A stretch of DNA of 64,000 nt, taken from contig NZ_JASZYG010000002.1 in assembly GCF_030317105.1 (NCBI RefSeq), forward strand, positions 124,001-188,000, in the 5' to 3' direction. The stretch is from Variovorax brevis. GTDB taxonomy: Bacteria; Pseudomonadota; Gammaproteobacteria; Burkholderiales; Burkholderiaceae_C. The notes under the pieces are model-generated. The model was not told the DNA's origin, did no database searches, and saw only the letters and a program-made list of their open reading frames with translations. The first letter of the stretch is position 1, and each line of letters opens with the position of its first letter. The translations under genes and the position numbers were made by a program. Positions 17,416 to 26,536 of this stretch are shown in pieces.

Positions 17416-18672
17416 TCATTTGCGGCAGTCCGGAATGTCGCGCGTGCCCAGCCCCATCTTCTTGAACTCAGCCTCCGGCAGGCCCAGCGTCTGCGAGATG
17501 TCGGGCACCGTCTTGATGACCTTGTTGTAGAACGAACCGTCGGGCGCCTTGGTCACTTCCGTGATGTAGGTCGGACCAACGCCGTTGCGGTTGGCATCGA
17601 TCTTCACCTGCCCGGCCGGGCCCTTGAAGTCCGTCTTCTGCAGCGCTTCGCGGTACGCCTTCTGCCCGTTCGACAAGTCGCCCTTCACCGCGTCGAGCGC
17701 GTCCAGCGTCGCCTTGGTGTTGATGTAGTACAGGTACGCGAACAGCGACGGGCTCGGGAAGCCGTCCTTGAACGTGGCCTTGTAGTCGGCCACGAATTTC
17801 TTCCATTCCGCCGTGTCGATCGAATCGGCCATCGGCCCCGCGGACATGGTGCCCAGCAGCGATTCGCGGCGCTTGCCCTTGAAGTTGAGCACCGTCTGGT
17901 CGACCGTGATGGAGCCACCGATCATCGGCTTGTCGCCACCGGCCTGTTCGTACTGCGTGAGGAAGTTGACCGCGTCCGATCCACCGAGCACCACGACCAG
18001 CGCGTCGACGTCCTTCGGGATTTTCGCGATCACCGAGGCATAGTCCTTGGTGCCCAGCGGCACCCAGGCCTTGTCGACCACCTTGCCGCCCTTGGCGCAA
18101 TAGCTGGCCATGAAGCCCTGCACCTGCGAGTACGGAAAGCCGTAGTCCTCCGCCACCAGGAAGGTCTTCTTGTAGCCCTTGGACAAGGCATGCTCGCCCA
18201 GTCCGACCATCCACTGCGCGCCTTCGGTGTTGAAGCGGTAGAAGTTGGGCGCGGGGTCTTGCAGCGTGGTCGCCTGCGCGCCTGAAGAACCGTTGATGAA
18301 GGTGATGTTCGGCTGCGTCTTCGCGTAGTTCTTGACGGCGATGCCCTCGTCGCCCGACAGCGGGCCGATCATGATCTGCACCTTGTCCTGCTCCACCGCC
18401 TTGCGCGTGGCGTTCACGGCCTTGTCGGGCGTCGCGTCGGACGACACCTTGACGAATTCGATCTTCTTGCCGCCGGCCATGCCGCCATGGTCTTTCAGCG
18501 CCAGGTCCGCGCCACGCATGCTGTCCTGGCCGGGCGCGGCGAACGGTCCCTCCAGGGTGGCCAGCAGGCCGATCTTCAAGGTCTCCTGCGCATACGCGGC
18601 GCCGCCGATCGACATCAACGCCGCCGCAGCCACGATGCTGCGCCCGACCATCAAACGCTTGCCTTCGCTCAT
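17416..18672 (-). CDS. livK: ABC transporter periplasmic substrate-binding protein LivK-type
   Basis: This 418-residue protein has a signal peptide (VGRSIVAAAALMSIGGAAYAQ) and the type I periplasmic-binding fold of LivK relatives (LKIGLLATLEGPFAAPGQDS; ALVVVLGGSDAVNFL). The start was placed at 18670-18672 (MSEGKRLM) with GGAGC upstream. Its neighbours are livM upstream and livG downstream. The ligand is not branched-chain amino acid with any certainty; the flanking hydrolases suggest an amide or ester-containing compound. Confidence 0.9.
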   Translation of the reverse strand: MSEGKRLMVGRSIVAAAALMSIGGAAYAQETLKIGLLATLEGPFAAPGQDSMRGADLALKDHGGMAGGKKIEFVKVSSDATPDKAVNATRKAVEQDKVQIMIGPLSGDEGIAVKNYAKTQPNITFINGSSGAQATTLQDPAPNFYRFNTEGAQWMVGLGEHALSKGYKKTFLVAEDYGFPYSQVQGFMASYCAKGGKVVDKAWVPLGTKDYASVIAKIPKDVDALVVVLGGSDAVNFLTQYEQAGGDKPMIGGSITVDQTVLNFKGKRRESLLGTMSAGPMADSIDTAEWKKFVADYKATFKDGFPSPSLFAYLYYINTKATLDALDAVKGDLSNGQKAYREALQKTDFKGPAGQVKIDANRNGVGPTYITEVTKAPDGSFYNKVIKTVPDISQTLGLPEAEFKKMGLGTRDIPDCRK

Positions 18673-18688
18673 GTCTCGCTCCTTCTTG

Positions 18689-19852
18689 TCATCGATGAAT
18701 GCGGCCAAGGCCGCGGTGGGTGAAAGCGTTGCCACGCCCGAAGCGGTTGCGCAGGTGCTGCCACAGGCCCAGCAGTCCGTCGGGGGAAAAGAGAACGATC
18801 GCGAGGAACACGCCGCCGATCACGAGGTTGAAGCGTTCGCGGTCCACCAGGTCAATGGCGAAGTTCTGCAAGAGCACGAAGACGATCGCGCCGATGAACG
18901 CGCCGATGGGATGCTTCATGCCGCCGAGCACGGCGATGATGAGGATGTTGATCATCGCGCCGGTGCCCACGGTGCCGGGCGAGATGCGGCCGTTGTACCA
19001 GACCATCAGGATGCCGCCGACCGCCGCGAGCAAGCCCGTGACCGCATAGGCCGCCACGCGGTGCGCCGTCACGTTGAAGCCCAGCGCCTGCATGCGCCGC
19101 GGGTTGTCGCGGATGCCTTGCATCGCGATGCCGAAGGGCGCGCGGATCAGGTGCTTGACGAAGAAGTAGCCGGCCAGCGCACAGGCCAGTGTGAGGAAAT
19201 AAAAGGGCACGGGGTCGTGCAGGTTCACATCGCCGATGGTCGGCGGCGCAATGCGGCTGAAACCCTGGAAGCCGTTGAACAGCGTGTAGTTCTGCTGCGC
19301 CAGATAGAAGAAGGCCACGCCCACCGCGAGCGTGATCATGATGGTGTAGATGCCTTCGGTGCGCACCGACAGCCAACCGATGGCCGCCGCCACGAGCGTG
19401 GCCAGCGCGATCGCGACGATGAGCGCGAGCCACCACGGCCAGCCGAGGCTGATCGCCAGGTTGCTGCTGGTGCCGAAGATGGCGAGCATGTAGGCGGCAA
19501 AGCCCGCGACCGTCATCTGGGCCAGCGACACCATGCCGCCATAGCCGCCGAGAAATGTGAGGGAGAGCGCGATGAGGCCCAGTGCGAGCGACTGCGCACC
19601 GATCTGGAAGGTGAAGAAGTTCGTGGCGAAGAAGGGGTAGGCAATGACGAAGGCGAGCACGATGGCGTGGCGCCAGCGGATGGCATGCAAAGCGGAACGC
19701 CAGCGGGACCATGCTTCATGCGGGGCTGCATCGCTCGTGGTGCCGGATGATCTTGCGAGTGGATGCACGACCGCCGCGCGCCGACCGCCCCGTGCCATGT
19801 CCGCGGCCGCCGCCGACGAATTCATGGCACGCCGCCATTTCGCCGCGCTCAT
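18689..19852 (-). CDS. livM: ABC transporter permease LivM-type
   Basis: This 387-residue permease has a polar N-terminal extension of about 60 residues and then eight to ten membrane spans with the LivM motifs GGYGGMVSLAQMTVAGFAAY and RAPFGIAMQGIRDNPRRMQALG. It starts ten bases after the LivH stop. A later ATG could be used to drop part of the polar extension, which has no counterpart in the usual family length. Confidence 0.9.
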   Translation of the reverse strand: MSAAKWRRAMNSSAAAADMARGGRRAAVVHPLARSSGTTSDAAPHEAWSRWRSALHAIRWRHAIVLAFVIAYPFFATNFFTFQIGAQSLALGLIALSLTFLGGYGGMVSLAQMTVAGFAAYMLAIFGTSSNLAISLGWPWWLALIVAIALATLVAAAIGWLSVRTEGIYTIMITLAVGVAFFYLAQQNYTLFNGFQGFSRIAPPTIGDVNLHDPVPFYFLTLACALAGYFFVKHLIRAPFGIAMQGIRDNPRRMQALGFNVTAHRVAAYAVTGLLAAVGGILMVWYNGRISPGTVGTGAMINILIIAVLGGMKHPIGAFIGAIVFVLLQNFAIDLVDRERFNLVIGGVFLAIVLFSPDGLLGLWQHLRNRFGRGNAFTHRGLGRIHR

Positions 19853-19862
19853 GACAACGCCC

Positions 19863-20804
19863 TCACGTGTTCTTCCCCATCAGCCCACGCGGCTTGAATG
19901 CCAGCGCGATGACCATGATCACGAAAGTGAAGACGACGCTGTAGGTCGGCGCATAGGCCAGCCCGAATTGCTCGGCGAGGCCAATCAGCAGCGCGCCAAT
20001 GGCCGCGCCGACGACGCTGCCCATGCCGCCGACGATCACCACGACCAGCGAGGCCAGCAGGTAGCGCGTGTCTTCTCCCGGCGAGATCGACAAGGCCGTG
20101 CCGCCCACCACGCCCGCCAGTCCGGCCAGCCCCGCCCCGATCGCAAAGGTCAGCGCGAAGACGAGTTGCACGTTCACGCCCGACGCCGCGAGCATGCCGC
20201 GGTCGTCCACACCGGCTCGGATCATCATGCCGATGCGCGTTCGGGTGAGCATCAGCCACAGGCCCACGCCGATCACCACTGACGCGACGAAGACAAAGAT
20301 GCGGAAGGTCGGAAACTTGTTGACCAGCGGCAGCGTGGTCGAGCCGTAGATCCACGCCGGCGGATCGAAGGTGTAGATCTCCGCGCCCCAGATCCACAGC
20401 GCGAGATCGGCCAGCACGATCGACAGTCCGATGGTCACCAGCGTCTGGCGCAGGTCCTGCCCCTGCATGTGGCGAAACACGAGCACCTGCATCAAGAGGC
20501 CGAGCACCGCAGCGGAGAGAAATCCTGCGATGACCGCGAGCACCCACGACCCCGTGTGCTCGCCCACGTACCAGCCGATGTACGCACCGATCAGATAGAG
20601 CGAGCCGTGCGCGAGGTTGACGTTGCGCATCAGACCGAACACGAGCGTGAAGCCGCTCGCCACCAGGAAATAGAGCGACGCGAGCGTCAGCCCGTTGAGA
20701 AAAGTCTTGAAGAACAGCGTGTAGTTGTCGACGATGGCCCAGACCACGAACACCGCGATCGGGATGCCGAACAACAGCCAGAGGGCCCAGCTTTTCCGGG
20801 TCAA
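19863..20804 (-). CDS. livH: ABC transporter permease LivH-type, TTG start
   Basis: This 313-residue permease has the LivH blocks GLTLASLYFLVASGFTLVFG, RNVNLAHGSLYLIGAYIG and GMMIRAGVDDRGMLAASGVN. I place the start at TTG 20802-20804 because AGGGGAG lies about six bases upstream and the first membrane span follows; the longer ATG frame to 20903 would overlap the amidohydrolase gene by 62 bases with an Arg-rich leader that looks like read-through of that gene in another frame. It pairs with LivM to form the channel. Confidence 0.9.
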   Translation of the reverse strand: MTRKSWALWLLFGIPIAVFVVWAIVDNYTLFFKTFLNGLTLASLYFLVASGFTLVFGLMRNVNLAHGSLYLIGAYIGWYVGEHTGSWVLAVIAGFLSAAVLGLLMQVLVFRHMQGQDLRQTLVTIGLSIVLADLALWIWGAEIYTFDPPAWIYGSTTLPLVNKFPTFRIFVFVASVVIGVGLWLMLTRTRIGMMIRAGVDDRGMLAASGVNVQLVFALTFAIGAGLAGLAGVVGGTALSISPGEDTRYLLASLVVVIVGGMGSVVGAAIGALLIGLAEQFGLAYAPTYSVVFTFVIMVIALAFKPRGLMGKNT

Positions 20805-20841
20805 TTTGCTCCCCTGCGGCTTGCCACTTCGCGTGCGGCGA

Positions 20842-22125
20842 TCACGCAACCCGCTCCCACGTACGTTGCGTCGCGATCTCCGGCGCCTTGGCGAATTCGC
20901 CATCCTTCATCACGGCGAGGAGGCGTTTGGGGTCGCGCAGGATCGACAGGTTGGCGAGCGGGTCGCCGTCGACCAGCAGCATGTCGGCGAGGTAACCTTC
21001 CTTGATGACGCCGAGTTCGTCGGGCTTCATCATGATCTGGCCGCCATAGAGCGTGGTGCAGCGGATCGCTTCCATCGGCGTGAAGCCGAGGTACTTGACG
21101 AAGAACTCCAGGTCGCGCGCGTTCTGGCAATGCGGCGTGAAGGCAAAGCCGTAGTCACCGCCCGGCAGCACGCGGATGCCGCGCCTGTGCATCTTCGAGA
21201 GCGAAACGCAAGCGGCGTCCCATTCGATCTGGTATCCCATGTCGCAGGCCATCGCATGCGTGATGCCCCAAGGCTCGGCCTCGTAGAGCATCGCGTAGAG
21301 GATGGCAATGCCGGGCGCGACGAACACGCGGTCTTTCGCGGCTTCGAGCATGTCGAGCGCCTCGTCATCGATGAAGCTCGCGTGGTAGATCAGGTCGATG
21401 CCGTGGCGCAGCGCCTGCTTCACGCTTTCCGATGAGCGCGCATGCGCCACGCCGCGCTTGCCGCGGATCTTGACCTCGCGCATGGCGGCGGCGACTTCCT
21501 CGTCGAGCATCCATGCGGTCTCGGCGGGCGACTGCGGCGTGAAGTTGTCGCCCGAGAGGTTGAGCTTGATGGAGTCCACGCCGTACTTGAGGAACAGGCG
21601 CACGGCCTTGCGCATTTCGTCCGCGCCGCTGATGTTCACGCCGAAGCTGAATTCGGGGAAAGGCAGGTGGGGCAATGTCTCGTCGCCGAGTGCGCCGAGC
21701 ACGGTGATCTCTTGGCTGGCGGCGAGGTAGCGCGGGCCGGGGATCTGGCCGGCGTTGATGGCATTGCGGATCACCACGTCGAGGCGCGGCTTGGCGCACG
21801 CGGCGCCGACGCAGGAGGTGAAGCCGGCTTGCAGGTAGCGCTTGGCGACCTTGGCGCACCACAGCACATGCTCTTCGAGCGGCATGGTCTGGATGGCGGC
21901 GAGCGTTGCGGCGTCGTTCCACGAGAAGTGTGTGTGGGCTTCGCACATCCCGGGCATCAGGGTGGCGCCGGCGCCGTCGATGACTTGCGCGCCGCCGGGG
22001 GAGATGGGGGCGGTGCTGCGGCCCACTTGGCGGATGCGGTTGCCGCGCACGAGCACGCTGCCGGAATAGGGGTTCTGGCCTGTGCCGTCGAGGATGCGGA
22101 CGTTGGTGAAGACGACATCAGCCAT
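20842..22125 (-). CDS. Amidohydrolase family protein (copy B)
   Basis: This 427-residue metal-dependent hydrolase has the urease-superfamily layout: metal motif HTH in GMCEAHTHFSWN (about residue 63), a lysine in VDSIKLNLSG, histidines in RGVAHARSS and IYHASF, and the aspartate in LPGGDYGFAFTP. It resembles the imidazolonepropionase/prolidase-like branch. A close paralogue lies just upstream (22551-23843), separated by a 425-base repeat array. Members of this family cut cyclic or linear amides; the substrate is unknown. The gene is cotranscribed with the Liv-type importer that begins 38 bases after its stop. Confidence 0.9.
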   Translation of the reverse strand: MADVVFTNVRILDGTGQNPYSGSVLVRGNRIRQVGRSTAPISPGGAQVIDGAGATLMPGMCEAHTHFSWNDAATLAAIQTMPLEEHVLWCAKVAKRYLQAGFTSCVGAACAKPRLDVVIRNAINAGQIPGPRYLAASQEITVLGALGDETLPHLPFPEFSFGVNISGADEMRKAVRLFLKYGVDSIKLNLSGDNFTPQSPAETAWMLDEEVAAAMREVKIRGKRGVAHARSSESVKQALRHGIDLIYHASFIDDEALDMLEAAKDRVFVAPGIAILYAMLYEAEPWGITHAMACDMGYQIEWDAACVSLSKMHRRGIRVLPGGDYGFAFTPHCQNARDLEFFVKYLGFTPMEAIRCTTLYGGQIMMKPDELGVIKEGYLADMLLVDGDPLANLSILRDPKRLLAVMKDGEFAKAPEIATQRTWERVA

Positions 22126-22159
22126 GTGCTTCTCCTTGCAGAACCGCGCTCGCTGCGCG

Positions 22160-22515
22160 AGTGTCTTGCTCCCTCTCCCTCCGGGAGAGGGGACTCAGTC
22201 CAAGCGCGAGGTATTGCTCCCTCTCCCTCCGGGAGAGGGTTGGGGTGAGGGCGCCGGGCCTTTGATGAGGTGAGGCAGTGGATACGCCCGGTGCCCTCAC
22301 CCTAGCCCTCTCCCGGAGGGAGAGGGGACAAAGACCAAATGCCAGGTCTTGCTCCTCCCGGAGCGAAAGGGGGCAAAGACCAGATGCCGGGTATTGCTCC
22401 CTCTCCCTCCGGGAGAGGGTTGGGGTGAGGGCTCCGGGTCTTTGATGAGGCGGGGCGGTGGATACGCCCGGTGCCCTCACCCTGGCCCTCTCCCGGAGGG
22501 AGAGGGGACAAGACA
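22160..22515. repeat. Tandem array of CCCTCTCC-type palindromic repeats
   Basis: The 425 bases between the two amidohydrolase genes hold no gene. They contain two near-identical units of about 116 bases at 22213-22328 and 22393-22508, exactly 180 bases apart. Each starts CCCTCTCCCTCCGGGAGAGG, passes TTGGGGTGAGGGC and GGATACGCCCGG, and ends with the inverted form CCTCTCCCGGAGGGAGAGG, so each unit can fold on itself. Extra single palindromes lie at about 22165-22195 and, degenerate, at 22343-22375. Related elements occur at 35566, 39431 and 60310. The array may reduce read-through between the two genes. Confidence 0.85.
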
Positions 22516-22550
22516 CCGAGAGGGGATAAGACAAAAACCAGAAGCTCATG

Positions 22551-23843
22551 TCACGCCGCCCACCGCGTCATCTGCGCAGAGCGCCGCACCGGCGGCGCGC
22601 GATGAAACTCGCCATCCTTCATCACCGCCAGGATCCGCGCCTTGTCCTGCAGCACCGTGATGTCCGCCAGCGGATCCCCATCCACCAGCAGGATGTCCGC
22701 CAGATACCCCTCGCGGATATACCCCAGCACCTTTCCCATCCGCATCATCGGCCCGCCCCACGCGGTCGCCGACAGCAGCGCTTCCATCGTGCTCATGCCC
22801 ACGTACTTCACGAAGTACTCCAGGTCCTTCGCATTCGTACCATGAGGTGTCCACGCAAAGCCATAGTCACCGCCCGGCAGGATGCGGATGCCGCGCTTGC
22901 GCATCGCGCGCATGCTCTCGACCGCGGCTTCCAGCTCCCGGTGATAGCCCATCTTGCGCGTCACCTCCGGCGTCAATCCCCACTGGCTTGCGTGATACGA
23001 AGTGTTGATGAGCCACGCCAGCCCCGGCGCGATGAAGTGCTCGGTCTTGTGCGCCTCCAGCATGTCCAGCGCCTCTTCGTCGGTGAAGCTCGCGTGGTAG
23101 ATCACCTCGATGCCCTGCTTGACGCACTGCTTGATCGACCAGGTCGAACGCGCATGCGCCGCCACGCGCTTGCCCCAGTTCTTCGCCTCCTCGACGCAGA
23201 CGCGCACTTCCTCTTCGGTGAACTGGCTCGATTCGCTCGGCATGCCGGTGATCGACTCGCCCGACAGGTTGATCTTGAGCGAATCCACACCGTACTTGCA
23301 GAACATGCGCACGCAGCGACGCATCTCCTCCGCACCGCTCACGATGGCGCCAAAGGCGAACTCCGGTTGCGGCAGGTGTGGTTGCGTGGTGTCGCCCAAG
23401 CCTCCGGGCACCGTGATCTCCTGGCTGGCCGCCAGGTAGCGCGGCCCGATGATGGTGCCGTCGTTGATCGCGTTGCGGATCACCACGTCGAGCCGCGGCT
23501 TGGCGGTGGCGGCGCCGACGCAACTGGTCCAGCCCATGTCCAGATAGCGCTCCGCCACTTCGGCGCACCACAGGATGTGCTCCTCCGGCGGCATGCGCTG
23601 GATGGCATCCAGGCTGGGCTGGTCGTTCCACGAGAAATGCGTGTGCGCCTCGACCATGCCGGGCATCAGGAAGGCGCCCGCGCCATCGATGACCTGTGCG
23701 CCCGACACGGGCACCGAGCGCGCCCCATACGAAGTCTTCACCACCCGCGAGATGCGGTTGCCCTGCACCAGCACGTCGCCCATGAACGGCGCTTCGCCAC
23801 CGCCATCGAAGATCTTCACGTTGGTGAACATCACATCGGCCAT
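22551..23843 (-). CDS. Amidohydrolase family protein (copy A)
   Basis: This 430-residue hydrolase has the same layout as copy B: HTH in GMVEAHTHFSWND, VDSLKINLSG, RVAAHARST, IYHASFTDEEALDML and LPGGDYGFAWTP. The two share most motif blocks and both begin MADVxFTNVxI, so they arose by duplication. The start at 23841-23843 lies one base after the stop of the alpha/beta hydrolase gene; the open frame runs on to 24104 only as a shadow. Two paralogous amidohydrolases suggest two successive or two alternative amide-like bonds in the imported compound. Confidence 0.9.
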   Translation of the reverse strand: MADVMFTNVKIFDGGGEAPFMGDVLVQGNRISRVVKTSYGARSVPVSGAQVIDGAGAFLMPGMVEAHTHFSWNDQPSLDAIQRMPPEEHILWCAEVAERYLDMGWTSCVGAATAKPRLDVVIRNAINDGTIIGPRYLAASQEITVPGGLGDTTQPHLPQPEFAFGAIVSGAEEMRRCVRMFCKYGVDSLKINLSGESITGMPSESSQFTEEEVRVCVEEAKNWGKRVAAHARSTWSIKQCVKQGIEVIYHASFTDEEALDMLEAHKTEHFIAPGLAWLINTSYHASQWGLTPEVTRKMGYHRELEAAVESMRAMRKRGIRILPGGDYGFAWTPHGTNAKDLEYFVKYVGMSTMEALLSATAWGGPMMRMGKVLGYIREGYLADILLVDGDPLADITVLQDKARILAVMKDGEFHRAPPVRRSAQMTRWAA

Positions 23844-23844
23844 G

Positions 23845-24642
23845 CTAGCTCCTTGCGTTGGCAGCCAGAAATTCACGCAACTCGCGCTGGCATTCCTCGG
23901 GCCGCTCCACCGGCGTCCAGTGCCCGCATTTCGGCAACACGACAACGCGCTTGCTGGCGGCGCGATGCAGCCGGTCGGCCATCGCGCGCACGGCTTGCGG
24001 CGGCGCAACGCCGTCCTCATCGCCGGTGACCAGCAGCACCGGCGCTTCGATGTTCTCGACGGCTGCGGGCTGTGCCGCGGCCAGCGCCTCGCAGCTGCGC
24101 GCATAGGCTTCGCCGTCCTGACGCATCAGGCTTTCGCGCACGTAAGCCACGGCAATCGGCAAGCGCTCGCGCGTGTCGGCGGAGATGGACGCTTGCAGCA
24201 AGGCCTGCGCGATCTCCTGCATGCCGGCCGCGCCTTCACGCGCTTTCGCGGCTCGCGCCTTGATGGCCGTGCGCGCCGCATCGGGCGGCGTGATCAGCGG
24301 CCCGAACAAGGCAAGGCTCGCCACGCGCTTCGGATGCGCCGCCGCGATGTGCTGCAGGATGATGTTGCCCATCGAATGTCCGACCCAATGGGCGCGCATC
24401 ACCTTGAGCCGGTCGCAGGTGTCGAGCACCGTCGCAACATAGCGCTCGATGGTGAGCGGCCCTTCGGCGCGTTGCGAACGTCCGCTGCCCGGCAGGTCCA
24501 GGCGCACCACGCGATGCCGTGCCATCGCCGGCATCAGCGGCGTGAAGGTGTTCGAGCTGCCGCCCAGCCCATGCACGCAGACGATGGCCGGGCCTTCGCC
24601 CTCTTCTTCCACCGCGATGCGGTCGATCAATTGAAAGCCCAT
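23845..24642 (-). CDS. Alpha/beta hydrolase
   Basis: This 265-residue enzyme has the alpha/beta hydrolase catalytic set: oxyanion HGLGG near residue 25, nucleophile elbow GHSMG near residue 93, the acid in LLVTGDEDGVAP and the histidine in PKCGHWTPVERP. It resembles 3-oxoadipate enol-lactonase and other small esterase/C-C hydrolases. The start is the ATG at 24640-24642 (MGFQLIDRIAVEEEG). It begins ten bases after the FAH-family gene and ends one base before amidohydrolase A, so it is in the same transcript. Confidence 0.9.
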   Translation of the reverse strand: MGFQLIDRIAVEEEGEGPAIVCVHGLGGSSNTFTPLMPAMARHRVVRLDLPGSGRSQRAEGPLTIERYVATVLDTCDRLKVMRAHWVGHSMGNIILQHIAAAHPKRVASLALFGPLITPPDAARTAIKARAAKAREGAAGMQEIAQALLQASISADTRERLPIAVAYVRESLMRQDGEAYARSCEALAAAQPAAVENIEAPVLLVTGDEDGVAPPQAVRAMADRLHRAASKRVVVLPKCGHWTPVERPEECQRELREFLAANARS

Positions 24643-24652
24643 GACAAGCCTT

Positions 24653-25534
24653 TCACTCGAAGCGGTTCTCGATGACGCCCACGCCATCGATCTCGATGCG
24701 CACCACGTCGCCGGACTTGAGCCATTGCGGCGGGTCCATGCCCATGCCGACACCCGCCGGCGTGCCCGTCGCGATCACGTCGCCGGGGTGCAGCGTGATG
24801 CCGCGCGAGCAGGTTTCGATCAGCGTCGGGATGTCGAAGATCATGTCGCGCGTCTGCCCGTCCTGGCGCAGCGCGCCATTGACCCAGCCGCGCACGCGCG
24901 TCGCGCGGCCGTCGACTTCGTTGGCGCTCACGATCCACGGGCCCATCGGGCAGAAGTGGTCGAAGCTCTTGCCCAGGTCCCACTGCTGGTGGCGCATCTG
25001 CACGTCGCGCGCGGTGACGTCGTTCACCACCGTGTAGCCGAACACATGGTTCATCGCACGCGATCGCGGAATGTCGCGCCCGCCACGGCCGATGACCACC
25101 GCCAACTCCGATTCGTAGTCGATCTGCACCGACACGGAAGGCGATGGCAGGTACACCGTGTCGTGCGGCCCCACCACGCATTCGCCCAGCTTGCCGAACA
25201 CGATGGGCCACGGGTCGCTCTCCGGCATGGTCTGGCGAAACACCGTGCCCGCCAGTTCTGTGGCGTGCGCGCGGTAGTTGCGGCCCACGCAGAACAGGCT
25301 GCGCAAGGGGCGCGGCAATGGCGCACGCAGGCTGATCAGTTCGACGGGAAGTCGCGTGCCCGAAGGCGCAGGCAAGGGTTCGTCGCGCGCCAGCGCCTGG
25401 ATCAGCGGCAGCACGCCCAGCGAGGGGTCGCGCACGGCCAGCGGCGTGGCTTCACGCCCGTCCGGCGAGATCGTGCCCACGACATCACGTCCACCCCAAT
25501 TCCAACTGGCCAGGCGCATTGACTTTGTCTCCAT
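24653..25534 (-). CDS. Fumarylacetoacetate hydrolase family protein
   Basis: This 293-residue protein has the FAH core: LFCVGRNYRAHATE, the metal-binding glutamates in YESELAVVIGRGG, the aspartate in VNDVTARDVQ, and IATGTPAGVGMGMDPPQWLKSGD near the C-terminus. It belongs to the large group of oxo-acid hydrolases or decarboxylases such as acylpyruvases and 2-hydroxyhepta-2,4-diene-1,7-dioate isomerases. It is the first gene of the 17-kb minus-strand catabolic train, with the palindrome 25592-25611 directly upstream. Confidence 0.9.
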   Translation of the reverse strand: METKSMRLASWNWGGRDVVGTISPDGREATPLAVRDPSLGVLPLIQALARDEPLPAPSGTRLPVELISLRAPLPRPLRSLFCVGRNYRAHATELAGTVFRQTMPESDPWPIVFGKLGECVVGPHDTVYLPSPSVSVQIDYESELAVVIGRGGRDIPRSRAMNHVFGYTVVNDVTARDVQMRHQQWDLGKSFDHFCPMGPWIVSANEVDGRATRVRGWVNGALRQDGQTRDMIFDIPTLIETCSRGITLHPGDVIATGTPAGVGMGMDPPQWLKSGDVVRIEIDGVGVIENRFE

Positions 25535-25591
25535 GTCGCCCCGCGATCTGGCCAGACTTGAACCGGCTGTCGCAGGATCTCGGAAGTCATG

Positions 25592-25611
25592 TTTGAGACT
25601 TGCGTCTCAAA
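25592..25611. promoter_or_regulatory. Perfect palindromic operator, TTTGAGAC-N4-GTCTCAAA
   Basis: Two perfect 8-base arms (25592-25599 and 25604-25611) flank TTGC, in the 123-base gap between the FAH-family gene and a divergent TetR gene. Position and symmetry point to a TetR operator controlling both. The core TGAGA-N6-TCTCA also occurs in the palindrome at 37975-37998 near a second TetR gene of the same subgroup. Confidence 0.75.
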
Positions 25612-25657
25612 TCGGGATGGCTGCATCATACGAGTCGGCCACAGTTATTCACAATAG

Positions 25658-26398
25658 ATGCCAGGGGCTCCCAAGCCCCGTACAAACCCGATGGCGCGAC
25701 TGAAACACAAGCTGAGCGAGGCTCCCACTCCTCCCGAGCGCGGCGTGCGCGCGGCCACCTACCGGCTGCTGCTCGACACGGCGATGAAGATCATCCAGGA
25801 CAGCGGCCACATCCCCTCGGTGGCCGAGGCGGCGGCGCAGTCGAAGGTGTCGCGCGCCACGGCGTACCGCTATTTTCCGAGCCGCAGCGCGCTGGTGACG
25901 GCGGTGATCGACAGCTCGCTGGGGCCGATTCGCAAACTGGCGTCGGACAACCCGAACGGGCGCGAGCGGGTCCATGAATTGTTCCTGCGCACCTTTCCGC
26001 GCTTCAAGGAATTCGAGGCGCAGATGCGTGCCGCGGCGCAGCTGTCGCTGGAGCAATGGGGGCTGGAGCGCGCGGGGCTGCTGGAAGAGGAGCCTTATCG
26101 GCGCGGCCATCGCGTGCGCATCCTCGAGCACGCCATCGAGCCGCTGGCGCCGCTGATGCAGCCGGCCGTGCGGGACAGGCTGCACCACGCCCTGTCGATC
26201 GTCTACGGCATCGAGCCCTACGTGATCCTCAAGGACATCTGGGGCCTGAAGGATCGCGAGGTCGAGCGCACGGCGCTGTGGATGGCCGATGCGCTGATCG
26301 ACGCGGCGCTGCGCGATGCGCAGGCGGCGCCAGCCGATCGTCCAGCCCGGCTGAACGGCGCGAAAACCGTTGCACCTATCGACACCAAGCGGCGTTGA
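25658..26398 (+). CDS. TetR/AcrR family transcriptional regulator
   Basis: This 246-residue regulator has the N-terminal TetR helix-turn-helix (IPSVAEAAAQSKVSRATAYRYFPS, about residues 51-74) and an all-alpha ligand domain. It is divergent from the catabolic train and the palindrome 25592-25611 sits between them, so it is the probable local repressor. Its recognition segment SRATAYRYFP is identical to that of the TetR at 36873-37496. A later ATG (25691) is possible; neither start has a clear ribosome site. Confidence 0.9.
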   Translation: MPGAPKPRTNPMARLKHKLSEAPTPPERGVRAATYRLLLDTAMKIIQDSGHIPSVAEAAAQSKVSRATAYRYFPSRSALVTAVIDSSLGPIRKLASDNPNGRERVHELFLRTFPRFKEFEAQMRAAAQLSLEQWGLERAGLLEEEPYRRGHRVRILEHAIEPLAPLMQPAVRDRLHHALSIVYGIEPYVILKDIWGLKDREVERTALWMADALIDAALRDAQAAPADRPARLNGAKTVAPIDTKRR

Positions 26399-26536
26399 GG
26401 GCGCGCGAATTTGCTCGCGTCACGCTTGGTGTGCAAAGGCGACGCCCATTCAAGAGCCATCCTGCGCCCGCAACGCGGCGCCCCATTGATCTCTTGGTTG
26501 ACGACTCCCGCCTGCGTGGCGTCAAGTCTCAGGGCG

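Noticed and set aside
22126..22550. Possible CRISPR array because of regularly spaced palindromes
   Set aside because: The units are long, self-complementary, only two to four in number, lack unique spacers of constant length, and no cas genes are present.
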